A DNA stretch of 38,957 nt from Thermoplasmata archaeon (GTDB lineage Archaea > Thermoplasmatota > Thermoplasmata > Lutacidiplasmatales > UBA184), in contig JAGWLG010000034.1 in NCBI GenBank assembly GCA_028864975.1, forward strand, positions 1 to 38,957. Reading direction: 5' to 3'. A model generated the notes under the pieces. That model searched no databases and was not told the origin of the DNA. It saw only the letters and a program-made list of their open reading frames with translations. The position numbers and the translations under genes were made by a program. Shown one piece after another: positions 15,281 through 24,160 of this stretch (positions are counted from its first letter, which is position 1; the number at the start of each line of letters is the position of its first letter).

Positions 15281-15290
15281 TTCCTCGGAA
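15281..15290. promoter_or_regulatory. TTCC-NN-GGAA dyad
   Basis: The sequence TTCCTCGGAA lies 57 bp upstream of the seven-repeat surface-protein gene. It matches dyads at 31424, 35651 and (one mismatch) 36462 but lacks the TGCG box seen after those three. A shared regulator is possible. Confidence 0.35.
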
Positions 15291-15347
15291 CACAGCTTCA
15301 TGTAGGCCCTCCCCCCGCCAGAGTCTGACACGGCCGGAGCTCCAGAG

Positions 15348-17651
15348 ATGCAGCCCATCCCAGACCCCCACGTGAGTCGCGTTCTCCGCCGACCGGTGCT
15401 TCTCCCGCTCCTCGCGCTGCTCGTCCTCTCGGGATGGACCGGCTACGCCTCGGCCCATCTCGTCACCGCGCCCGAAGTAGGCGCCCATCCCTCGACTTTC
15501 CAAGGGTACAACGTCACCTTCCGCGAGTCCGGTCTGCCGTTCGGCACGTCGTGGTCGGTCACCTGTAACGGGACGACCTTGAGCGGCAACTTCCCCCGGA
15601 TCACGGTCCCGATGGTGGGGAACGGCACCTGGCCCTGGAGCGTCGCGGCGGTCACGGGCTACAGCGCGAACCCCTCTTCAGGAACGGTGACCGTGATGGG
15701 GAGCAATCCTGCATCCATCTCTATCGCGTTCACACCCCTCCCGGGGCACTACACGGTCACCTTCACCGAGAACGGACTGCCGTTCACGGCGACCGGCTGG
15801 AACGTCACCTTCAACAACACGGTCTACGCCTCGAACGGGTTCGGGTTCACGGGTCCGACCATCACGATCACCGGCGTGGTGAACGGCACCTATGCCTTCT
15901 CCGTATTGCCGCAGTATGGCCTCTTCCCAACGCCGGCCTCCGGCACCATCATCGTGAGCGGCCCCGGTCCGGGCCGCAACGGCGCTTACACCCAGAACAT
16001 CGCCTTCGGGCCGCCTCCAGGACACTACACGGTCACGTTCACCGAGACGGGGCTTCCCTTCACCGCCACCACGTGGAACGTGACGTTCAACAACACGGTC
16101 TACGCCGCGAACGGCTTCGGGTTCGGGGGACCTACCATCACGATCCCCAACGTCGTGAACGGCAGCTACGCCTTCTCGGTCGCGGCCCAATACGGCCTCT
16201 TCCCCACCCCCGCCTCCGGAACGATCGTGGTGAACGGCCCCGGTCCGGGTAACGGAGGGTCCTACAGCCAGAACATCGCCTTCGCCGGGATCCCCCCGGG
16301 GATGTACCCGGTCTACGTCAACGAGACCGGCCTCTCCGGCGCTCCGCCTCCCACCTGGTGGGTGGTCCTCGGCGGGCTCAACCAGAGCACGACCGGCTCC
16401 TCCCTGGTCTTCCCGGAGGCGAACGGGAACTACGCCTACACCTTGGGGGCGCCCTTCGGCTGGACCGCAACCCCCGCCTCAGGTTCGGTCACCGTGAGCG
16501 GAGGGTCCAAAGCCCTTGCCATCACCTTCACACAGGCCCCCCCGTCCTACAAGGTGAGCTTCCAGGAATCGGGGCTCGTCTCGGGCACCGCGTGGGCCGT
16601 GACCCTCCAGGGCACCGTTCGTTCGTCGAGCACTCCATGGGTGAATTTCACCGGGGTGGCCGACGGCTCGTACAACTACAACATCAGCAACGTCTACCGG
16701 TGGGCTCCCTCTCCTCCCAGCGGCTCGATCACGGTCAGCGGGGCGGCCCAGACCCTCCAGGTCGCCTTCACCGAAGGTCCCGCGACCTACGCGGTGACCT
16801 TCACCTCCTCGGGCATCCCCGCGAGCACGAGCTGGTCGGTCACCTTCGATGGAACCTCCCTGTCCGGTCAAGCGGGAAATCTGGTCTTCAACGGGATCGC
16901 GAACAGCACGACGAGCGGCTACGCCTTCACCGTCGGAGCGGTCGCGGGATACGTCGCGAACCCCGCTTCGGGCAACCTGGTCGTGAGCGGTCCCGCGTCC
17001 CAGACGATCTCCTTCACCCAGGGGTCCTCGACGAAGCCGCTCTACACCGTCACCTTCGCGGAGAGCGGGCTCCCCTCCGGCAAGAGCTGGTCGATCGTGT
17101 TCAACGGTAGCACGTTGTCGAGCGCCACCCCCTCCCAGATCGTCTTCGATGTGCACGCGGCGGCGGGACTCACCTACTCCGTTGGGACGGTCTCGGGCTA
17201 CACTTCCAACCCGTCCTCTGGTACCCTCAACGTGGCCGGTAACACCACGGTCCCGGCGATCGTCTTCACGAGCTCGGGGAGCAAGTCGAGCGGGCTCTCG
17301 GGGGCCTTGAGCGGCCCGACGCTCTACGCCATCGTCGCCCTTGTGGCCGTGGTCGCCGCGCTGCTCGTCGCCTTCCTCGTGATGCGACGCAGGAAAGCGG
17401 CGGGAGGTCGCCCCTCGGCCACGGAAACCTACGCAGAGGGTTCGTCCTCGTCCGCTGGGTCCAGCTGGGCCGCGTCGCACGCGGCCACCGACACGGACGC
17501 ACCACCCGCGCCCACCTCGGACGACGTGGCGCCGTCGGCTTCCCCTTCAAGCGGCGACCTTCCCCCTCCGCCGACCTCGGACGATATCCCTTCCTCCGAA
17601 GCCTCCACCTCGCCTCCTTCGAGCGACGAACCCTCTTCGGACATCTCCTAG
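15348..17651 (+). CDS. Seven-repeat surface protein with C-terminal membrane anchor
   Basis: A 767-residue protein. A signal peptide (about residues 20-42) is followed by seven beta-rich repeats of 77-93 residues, each opening like YTVTFTESGLPSGTSWSVT and closing with a PSSGTVTVSG-type segment. Such repeats are familiar from thermopsin-like and other surface proteins of Thermoplasmatota and Sulfolobales. Repeats 2 and 3 are nearly identical. Many N-glycosylation sequons (NGT, NNT, NST) fit a surface-exposed protein. A transmembrane helix (about 655-677) is followed by RRRK and a Ser/Pro/Asp-rich cytoplasmic tail with two copies of a PPxPTSDD motif. It follows the permease genes after 145 bp with its own promoter-like region, so it may be their partner on the surface. 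No enzymatic motif is seen. Confidence 0.75.
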   Translation: MQPIPDPHVSRVLRRPVLLPLLALLVLSGWTGYASAHLVTAPEVGAHPSTFQGYNVTFRESGLPFGTSWSVTCNGTTLSGNFPRITVPMVGNGTWPWSVAAVTGYSANPSSGTVTVMGSNPASISIAFTPLPGHYTVTFTENGLPFTATGWNVTFNNTVYASNGFGFTGPTITITGVVNGTYAFSVLPQYGLFPTPASGTIIVSGPGPGRNGAYTQNIAFGPPPGHYTVTFTETGLPFTATTWNVTFNNTVYAANGFGFGGPTITIPNVVNGSYAFSVAAQYGLFPTPASGTIVVNGPGPGNGGSYSQNIAFAGIPPGMYPVYVNETGLSGAPPPTWWVVLGGLNQSTTGSSLVFPEANGNYAYTLGAPFGWTATPASGSVTVSGGSKALAITFTQAPPSYKVSFQESGLVSGTAWAVTLQGTVRSSSTPWVNFTGVADGSYNYNISNVYRWAPSPPSGSITVSGAAQTLQVAFTEGPATYAVTFTSSGIPASTSWSVTFDGTSLSGQAGNLVFNGIANSTTSGYAFTVGAVAGYVANPASGNLVVSGPASQTISFTQGSSTKPLYTVTFAESGLPSGKSWSIVFNGSTLSSATPSQIVFDVHAAAGLTYSVGTVSGYTSNPSSGTLNVAGNTTVPAIVFTSSGSKSSGLSGALSGPTLYAIVALVAVVAALLVAFLVMRRRKAAGGRPSATETYAEGSSSSAGSSWAASHAATDTDAPPAPTSDDVAPSASPSSGDLPPPPTSDDIPSSEASTSPPSSDEPSSDIS
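15507..17279 (+). repeat. Seven tandem coding repeats
   Basis: Repeat starts (the Tyr codon) are at 15507, 15750, 16026, 16305, 16548, 16788 and 17043. Units 2 and 3 (276 and 279 bp) are alike at DNA level over most of their length, indicating a recent duplication. The others have diverged to protein-level similarity only. Confidence 0.75.
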
Positions 17652-17886
17652 GACGAAGGGCCCACCCCCCACTGAAGTCCGTCGGGTCACGGGGGTGCCG
17701 TCCTTGCGCCAAAGGGAAGCCTCGGTCGTGTGATGGTCCCGCGCGTGAAGTGATCTTGGCCCTCTCATGTGGCCGCTGGTTGTGTCGCTCGCTTCCGATG
17801 CCCCGCACCCTGGGTCGCTCCAGGGCCTGAAGGTCGAACCGAACTTCTCTTCTAGCCCCGGCGCGTAGGACCCTGGGGGAGGTCGC

Positions 17887-18231
17887 ATGAGGTCGCGGCC
17901 CGCCGCCGTTCCGATCATCCATGGTGGGGCGGTCTATCGTGCCGCTCCGCTCGCCATGGCGCAGGTCCCGCCCGAGATCCAGGCTGCGTGGGAGCGTGAA
18001 GTGCTCCCTGAGGTGGCTCGTTTGCGCCCCCGTATGTACCTGGGGATCGGCACCTTCACGGCCGGGGCGGTCGCGGGGGGCTTCCTGTTCCTCTTCGGGC
18101 TCATTTACCTCGTGGTCCCGGCCGCGGTGGCCGTGGTGGGTCTGGTCATTTGGCGCCTCGCATCCGCGGGTATCGCCAGGGTCCGCGCCGAGTTCTACCA
18201 GCACCACCCCGAGGTCTTCCCCCGCCGATAG
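17887..18231 (+). CDS. Small two-helix membrane protein
   Basis: A 114-residue protein of unknown function. Two adjacent hydrophobic helices (about residues 52-72 and 76-94; YLGIGTFTAGAVAGGFLFLF and VVPAAVAVVGLVIWRLASAG) sit between a soluble N-terminal helix (PPEIQAAWEREVLPEVARL) and a basic C-terminus. The layout is like small holin- or DUF-type membrane proteins, but nothing specific is recognised. ATG 17887 is chosen because GGGGGAGG lies just upstream; ATG 17956 (MAQVPPEIQ) is a plausible shorter start. The 235 bp before it hold no recognisable gene. Confidence 0.5.
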   Translation: MRSRPAAVPIIHGGAVYRAAPLAMAQVPPEIQAAWEREVLPEVARLRPRMYLGIGTFTAGAVAGGFLFLFGLIYLVVPAAVAVVGLVIWRLASAGIARVRAEFYQHHPEVFPRR

Positions 18232-18323
18232 GCCCGTCGGGCTCGTGAGCTTCTGAGTTCGATCATGCAGCGCCGACGGCGCCAGGGCTTTACGAACGAG
18301 ATCTCTTCTCCGCACCGATCAAC

Positions 18324-19100
18324 GTGTCTCCACCCCCACCGCCGAGCCCGGCCGACCCCGTCATCGTCGAGGGTGACATCCGACGTGTACGCTCCATACC
18401 GTCCGACTCCGTCGACCTCATCGTCACGTCCCCTCCCTACAACGTCAATGTCGCCTATGGGGCTCACGACGATGGTTCGTCGTACGAAGAGTACCTACGG
18501 TTCAGCGAGGAGTGGATCGGCACCTGCCGCGACCTCTCCCGGGATGATGGACGGTTCTGCCTCAACGTCCCTCTCGACAAGAACAAGGGGGGCCAGCAGA
18601 GCGTTTACGCGGACCTGACCTCGATCGCCAAGAAGCTCGGCTGGAGGTACCAGTCGACGATCGTCTGGAACGAACAGAACATCTCGCGCCGAACGGCTTG
18701 GGGCTCCTGGAAGAGCCCCTCCGCCCCCTACGTCATCGCTCCCGTCGAGATGATCGTTGTCCTCTACAAGCGTGTGTGGAAGAAGAAGAACACCGGTGGA
18801 GAGCCCGGCATCACCCGCGACGAGTTCCTGGCTTGGACCAACGGGGTCTGGACGTTCAATGGGGAGAGCAAGAAGCGGGTCGGCCATCCGGCCCCATTCC
18901 CTGTCGAGCTCCCCCTTCGCTGCATCAAGCTGTTCACCTATGTGGGGGAAACGGTCCTGGACCCCTTCCTGGGAAGCGGAACGACCCTCGTCGCCGCGAA
19001 AATGACGGGAAGGAAAGGTGTAGGGGTCGAGCTTGACCCTTCGTACTGTGAGCTCGCGCGCACCAGGATCGCGAGAGCGAGCGGTCCGCCGTCACACTGA
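18324..19100 (+). CDS. DNA methyltransferase (beta-class, N4-cytosine or N6-adenine)
   Basis: A 258-residue S-adenosylmethionine-dependent DNA methyltransferase. The catalytic motif IV, TSPPYN (residues 35-40), lies near the N-terminus. The AdoMet-binding motif I, DPFLGSGTT (213-221), lies near the C-terminus and is followed by GRKGVGVELDPSYCELARTR. The IV-before-I order defines the beta class. A Ser/Thr before PPY occurs in many N4-cytosine enzymes but also in adenine enzymes, so the base is uncertain. The region between (about 90-200) carries the target-recognition part, including SWKSPSAPYVIAPVEMIVVLYKR with the last helix cut short here. Start is GTG 18324. No restriction endonuclease lies beside it, so it is an orphan methyltransferase. 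Confidence 0.85.
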   Translation: MSPPPPPSPADPVIVEGDIRRVRSIPSDSVDLIVTSPPYNVNVAYGAHDDGSSYEEYLRFSEEWIGTCRDLSRDDGRFCLNVPLDKNKGGQQSVYADLTSIAKKLGWRYQSTIVWNEQNISRRTAWGSWKSPSAPYVIAPVEMIVVLYKRVWKKKNTGGEPGITRDEFLAWTNGVWTFNGESKKRVGHPAPFPVELPLRCIKLFTYVGETVLDPFLGSGTTLVAAKMTGRKGVGVELDPSYCELARTRIARASGPPSH

Positions 19101-19372
19101 ACGGGACCTTGCCTGGACCCACCCGCGCCTTCGGGGGGGAGGTACAGTGTGGCAAGCCTCTCGGAGTTCCGGGCGCAGCGCCGGGCTGCGTTGCCCGACG
19201 AGAGCGCGAGCCCGTGTCGTGGTCCCATGAGGGGGGAGGCAGTGCTCGAGGTGACCGTGCGGGTCGAAGCGGGCGCGAACGCTGCCGCGCTCTGCCAAAG
19301 CTAGTCACGCACGGCACTTCCGGTCCGCCGCGGGTGTCAAAACACTCTTGAAGGGGGAAGCGCCCGGCCCAC

Positions 19373-22300
19373 GTGGCGGGACCTGTGTCGCTCCGTTTCT
19401 TCCTGATCGGAATCGCCCTCGTCGCGCTCTTCGCCTCCCCGCCCACCCTGATGTCCCATTCCGTATCGAACACTCTGCCGATCCGCGCGCATGCGGTAGC
19501 CTCCGGAACCTCCTGGGTGAAGTCGGGTCAGGCTCGTCATGCTCCCCCCGTATCCCCGACACCGGACCATCCTCCGGGTCTCGCTCGAGGATTCCCGGCC
19601 AGTCGGGCGCCATCCCTCGCTCATCCGCTGAGCTCGGAGTCGTCCGGTGTCCCCCACGTCGTCGAACGTGACCAACCCAGTTCGATCGAGGACGCGAAGC
19701 CCTTCACTCCGACCCCCCCTGGACCCCAGGACCAGGCCTTCCCCAGCGGCCAGGATGAGAATGTCCTAACGACCTCCGGCGCGCAAGTCGGCGCTCCCGG
19801 CAGCGCCCCCTCCCCTTCGGTGCGTCTCTCGACGAACCCCACGTGGGAGCAAGAGCCCGTGGTACCGATCGGTTCCCCGGACGGTGCCGCGATGACCGAC
19901 GATATTGGTGACATGACCATCCTGTACTTCGGTGGCACCGGGTTCTCCTCCCGTCCGCAGGCGATCACGTGGCAGATGTCTTCCACGGGTTGGGAGAACC
20001 TCACGGGCTCCATGTCGCTGAGCCCCCCGGCGTGCACCTTTTGTGCGATGTCCTGGGACAGCAAGATCGGGCAGGTCGTCTTGTTCGATCAGGGCACCTG
20101 GACCTTCCTGTCGGATCAATGGGCGCAGGCTTCCCCTCAGGCCTCTCCCCCCACGAGCCTCACTCAGGAGGCGATTGTCGACGACCCCTCGGAAAACGGT
20201 GTGCTGGTCTTTGGAGGCACTTACACCGCGCCCGGATGCGGATGTGCGGTCACCACGGGCGCCACATGGGTCTACATGACCTCCAACTGGGTGAACGTCT
20301 CAGGGGCGCTTGGCACGCCTCCCAGCCCCAGGCGAGGGGCGACCATGGTGACGGACTCCGCCGACAACTATCCCATGTTGTTCGGAGGGTGGAGCGATGT
20401 CTCTCAGTCTGTCCTGAGCGACACGTGGGGCCTGTGGAACAATCAGTGGGTCTACCAGAGCACCCTGGGTCCTTCCGCTCGCACCAACGCAAGGCTCGCG
20501 GACGACATCATGGACGGGTACGTCCTGTTGTACGGTGGAAGCGGATGCGGCGGAGCCGGGGGAATGTGCAGCGACACTTGGACCTGGCATGCCGGGGGCT
20601 GGACCGAGCTCTTCCCTAGCATCTCCCCGTACCCGGAGAGCTCGTCTCAGCAGGTCATGGTCTACGACAGCGCTTCGAGCTACGTGGTCTTCCTCGAGGC
20701 TGGTCCTACCTCAGGATCGTTCACGAGCAACGAGAGCGTTCCGTTCAGCTGGCCCTCGGCCCTTCAAGCCTCGCTCACCGCGTCTAGGACGACCCTCGAC
20801 GCCAACCAGACCCTCCGCGCGGTGATCACGGCTTCCGGAGGGATGCCTCCGCTCCGCTACTTCTGGTACAACGTGCCTTCCGGTTGCTCCTCGCCTTCGA
20901 ACTATCTCAACTGCACTCCAACGCTTCCCTGGACAGGCACGATCACGGGGGAAGCCACGGACCAGTCCGGCCGCACCGCATCCCCGACGTTGGCGTTCAC
21001 GATCCTGAGCGATCCTTCCGTACCCCCACCCTCTCCCAACCTACCTTCGGTCGACGTGGGTCGGCCCGTCAGCTTCACGGCGGCCGCCACGGGAGGCTCC
21101 GGGTCGTTCACCTACGCCTGGAACGCACCGTCGGCGATGGGTTGTGGCGGGGGAGGCTCCGGTACGCTGACCTGCACGCCATCCGCCGCAGGGCGTTACC
21201 AGGTGGCCACGTACGCGACCGACTCGGACGGGTTCACCGTGAGCGCGGTCTCCGCCCCATTCCTGGTCTCAGCAGGACCGACCGTGACGCTGGCCGAGAA
21301 CCGGACGAACCTCGACCTCGGAGAGTCCATCTTCTTCTGGGCGAACGCGAGCGGGGGCACGGGGACGTACAGCTACACCTACAACGGGCTTCCGAGTGGT
21401 TGCACTAGTCAGAACGTATCGACGCTGAGCTGCGGGCCTGCTGTTGTCGGCAGCCAGACTATCACAGTGTCTGTCAAAGACACGGGCGGCGGTTCTGCAA
21501 CAAGCGCCGCCATGTACTTCGGGGTCAACCCCGACCCCACCTTCATCTCCTACTGGCGCCCCGGCTCCGAGGTGGTGAACCGCAGCGGCATCTGGTACTC
21601 CTACATCAACTGGTCCGGGACCTACCAGCTCGACTTCAGCGGCGGGACCCCGAGCTACGACTACTGCCTCGTCACCGTCCCCGCGACCCTGGCGGCCGGC
21701 TGTTCCGGGACCACCGGGGTCACCTCGTTCTTCTTCGCGTGGTTCTTCTGGCCCTCCAATGGGATGCCGGCCGGGACCTACACGCTCACCTTCAGCGCCC
21801 ACGATTCCACGGGGTGGAACGACACCGCCGTTGTGACCCTCGTTCTCTACTGGCCGCCGAGCCTCGGGCCGCTCGCCCACCCGAACCCCGAGGACCAGGG
21901 GCAGCAGGTCACCGCCTCCTCGTGGCTCTCCCACGGCGCGGCGCCGCTTTCCTACTGGATGAACGCGACGGGGACGCCCTCCCCGTTGTGCAGCGCCCAG
22001 GTCGCGACCACCCCGGCTTTCGTCTCGTGCACCTTCGTGAACTCCTGGGTCGGCAACGAGGTGATCCGCCTCACCGCCCGATCTTCTCTCGGACTCCAGG
22101 TCTTCTCCAATGCGACACTGGTGAGCAACCGCACGACCACCCTCACGCTGTCGCCGGCCCCCGCTCTTGCGCCCGTCGATCGGCCGTTCGAGATCGGAGC
22201 CCTGATCTCCGGGGGCTCGTCACCCTATCGTCTGTGCACCCAGGTCCCGAGCTGGGGCGGAGCCCTCTCCTGCCTTCCTCTTTCGGGGTCCCCGGTGGGA

Positions 22301-24160
22301 AGTTTCTCCTATCAAGGGTCGAGCCTGGGCCAAGTGACGATCGGAGTGAGCGTCGTCGATGCGGCAGGTCTCAACCGCACCTACTGGACGAACGTCACCC
22401 TCGTCCCTGACCTCTCCAGCGCGAGCCTCGCCGGTCCGTCGTGGGGATACGCCACGTGGAACGTCACCCTCAACGCCTCCTTCCAGAACGGCGTCGCGCC
22501 GTACAGCTTGTGGTTCAACGATACCTCACTCCCGGGTCCGCTCTGCCCCTCGGTTCTCGTGGCCTGGGTCGCGACTGTCCCCTGCACGTTCGAATTGGCG
22601 TGGACGGGCTCTCACACGCTGCGCGTGACGGTACGTGACGCGTTTGGAGAGAATCAGACGGCCAACCTCACCCTGGTGGGATACCCGCCCATCGCCCTTT
22701 CTTCGGTCACCACCACCACAGGCCCGAGCCTCGTCCGCTCGGGAGGGATCCTGTACGGCGAGGTCGCCGGTCCGGTCTTCCTGAACGCGTCCTTCTCGGG
22801 AGGAAAGGGACTTCGTCAGTACTCCTGGTGGATCGGCGGTCTCCTCATCGCGGAGGGGAACGGTTCCGCGGTCCTCTGGCAGGCCGTGTGGGTCCCCCTG
22901 GCGGCGGGCACGTACCTCGCCATCTTCGACCTCTCCGATTCGGTGGGGACCGAAGTGAGCGGGAGCGTTACGCTCCGGGTCGGCCCAGGTCTCTCAGGAC
23001 TTTCGATCCAAGGTCACCCTTCGACGGTCGATGTCCAGACCGATTCCAACGTCAGTGCCTCGTTCACCTCTGGCGCTTCGCCCTTCACGTATGTCTGGGC
23101 GGTCGAAGTCAGCCCCGGAGTTCAGCAGGCGTTCAGCACCACGGTGCCCTGGCTGGTCCAGAGCTGGGCGGCGGCGGGAGCCTACTCGGTGGTCCTGACC
23201 GTCTACGATGCCGACCATTTCGCTGCCACCGCCAGGACGACGTTGACGGTCAACCCCGCGCCGACGGTTCCCTGCGGCCCTGCGAGCTCCTCGGACCACC
23301 GAACACCCGGTTCCCTCCTCAATTTCACCCTCGGATGTCTCTCCGGAGGGACAGGGCCCTATCGCGTGGTCTGGTCGTGGGGCGACGGCTCCGACACCAC
23401 CGGGTCCGCTCTGAACGCCACGCACGTCTATTCGAGGACCGGGAACTTCTCCGTCACGGCAACGGTCACGGACGCCTTCGGCCTTGAGGCCTTGAGCGTC
23501 AACCTGTCGGTCGAGGTGGTCCCGATCGCCCAGCCCTCGGGGAGGTCGCCTCCCCCAACCTCCGGGGCGCTCGCTTGGTTCGAGTCCTGGGGGCTCTGGG
23601 TCGACGCGCTCCTTCTCGGCGTTGCCCTTCTCCTGGCCCTGCTCGTCCTACGGCGCTCTCGTGGGAACCGTAGGCTGGGTCGGCGTGGGGGCTCCTATTC
23701 CTTGGAGGGCGAGGGCGAAGGCCAGTCCGAGGACGGTCCCCTCTCGTCCCCGTCGGAGCCCGCGGGAGGACCGCCGAAGGGGTCCTCGTCCCCGGACGAA
23801 GTCTCCGAAGAGGACCTCAAGCGCTCTGCCGAGATCGACGCGGCGATCCTCGAGTTCCTCGGGCAGCACCACCGTGGCGGGCTCCAGGAGCTCCGGGGGG
23901 CTCCGGGAACGCAAGGGGTCGGAGATCCAGCCCTCCTGGAGCACCTCTTTGCGCTGAAGTCCGCGGGCAGGATCGTCCTCCTCCCCGAAAGCCAGGAGAC
24001 CGATTCACCCGTCTACGCCCTGGCTCCCAGGAGTTCGGGACGGGAAGAGGAGCCCATCGCCCCCGTCGTGGACGAAGCGATGGTCAACGACTACCTCTCG
24101 CGCCGAGCGTCCTCGCTGGCGGAGGACGGGGGCGAGGAAGGGCTCTCGGGAGAGGGCTGA
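19373..24160 (+). CDS. Giant Kelch/Ig-like surface protein with cytoplasmic tail domain
   Basis: A 1595-residue protein, the largest in the window. A signal peptide (about residues 6-24) precedes a Ser/Pro-rich linker. A Kelch-type propeller region follows (about 180-470; MTILYFGGTGF, NGVLVFGGTYT, YPMLFGGWSD, YVLLYGGSGC). Then come many Ig/PKD-like domains with paired cysteines, the last with VWSWGDGSDTTGS (PKD core). One transmembrane helix (about 1400-1425) leads to a 170-residue cytoplasmic tail. The tail has an acidic linker and a helical unit (EEDLKRSAEIDAAILEFLGQ, LLEHLFALKSAGRIVLL) that could be a winged-helix fold, so outside-to-inside signalling is possible. Start GTG 19373 is tentative. 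Its last 70 bp overlap the convergent surface-protein gene. Confidence 0.75.
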   Translation: MAGPVSLRFFLIGIALVALFASPPTLMSHSVSNTLPIRAHAVASGTSWVKSGQARHAPPVSPTPDHPPGLARGFPASRAPSLAHPLSSESSGVPHVVERDQPSSIEDAKPFTPTPPGPQDQAFPSGQDENVLTTSGAQVGAPGSAPSPSVRLSTNPTWEQEPVVPIGSPDGAAMTDDIGDMTILYFGGTGFSSRPQAITWQMSSTGWENLTGSMSLSPPACTFCAMSWDSKIGQVVLFDQGTWTFLSDQWAQASPQASPPTSLTQEAIVDDPSENGVLVFGGTYTAPGCGCAVTTGATWVYMTSNWVNVSGALGTPPSPRRGATMVTDSADNYPMLFGGWSDVSQSVLSDTWGLWNNQWVYQSTLGPSARTNARLADDIMDGYVLLYGGSGCGGAGGMCSDTWTWHAGGWTELFPSISPYPESSSQQVMVYDSASSYVVFLEAGPTSGSFTSNESVPFSWPSALQASLTASRTTLDANQTLRAVITASGGMPPLRYFWYNVPSGCSSPSNYLNCTPTLPWTGTITGEATDQSGRTASPTLAFTILSDPSVPPPSPNLPSVDVGRPVSFTAAATGGSGSFTYAWNAPSAMGCGGGGSGTLTCTPSAAGRYQVATYATDSDGFTVSAVSAPFLVSAGPTVTLAENRTNLDLGESIFFWANASGGTGTYSYTYNGLPSGCTSQNVSTLSCGPAVVGSQTITVSVKDTGGGSATSAAMYFGVNPDPTFISYWRPGSEVVNRSGIWYSYINWSGTYQLDFSGGTPSYDYCLVTVPATLAAGCSGTTGVTSFFFAWFFWPSNGMPAGTYTLTFSAHDSTGWNDTAVVTLVLYWPPSLGPLAHPNPEDQGQQVTASSWLSHGAAPLSYWMNATGTPSPLCSAQVATTPAFVSCTFVNSWVGNEVIRLTARSSLGLQVFSNATLVSNRTTTLTLSPAPALAPVDRPFEIGALISGGSSPYRLCTQVPSWGGALSCLPLSGSPVGSFSYQGSSLGQVTIGVSVVDAAGLNRTYWTNVTLVPDLSSASLAGPSWGYATWNVTLNASFQNGVAPYSLWFNDTSLPGPLCPSVLVAWVATVPCTFELAWTGSHTLRVTVRDAFGENQTANLTLVGYPPIALSSVTTTTGPSLVRSGGILYGEVAGPVFLNASFSGGKGLRQYSWWIGGLLIAEGNGSAVLWQAVWVPLAAGTYLAIFDLSDSVGTEVSGSVTLRVGPGLSGLSIQGHPSTVDVQTDSNVSASFTSGASPFTYVWAVEVSPGVQQAFSTTVPWLVQSWAAAGAYSVVLTVYDADHFAATARTTLTVNPAPTVPCGPASSSDHRTPGSLLNFTLGCLSGGTGPYRVVWSWGDGSDTTGSALNATHVYSRTGNFSVTATVTDAFGLEALSVNLSVEVVPIAQPSGRSPPPTSGALAWFESWGLWVDALLLGVALLLALLVLRRSRGNRRLGRRGGSYSLEGEGEGQSEDGPLSSPSEPAGGPPKGSSSPDEVSEEDLKRSAEIDAAILEFLGQHHRGGLQELRGAPGTQGVGDPALLEHLFALKSAGRIVLLPESQETDSPVYALAPRSSGREEEPIAPVVDEAMVNDYLSRRASSLAEDGGEEGLSGEG

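Noticed and set aside
15507..17279. Tandem repeats as a possible CRISPR array
   Set aside because: Units are 230-280 bp, in frame and coding, with no short constant repeats and spacers.
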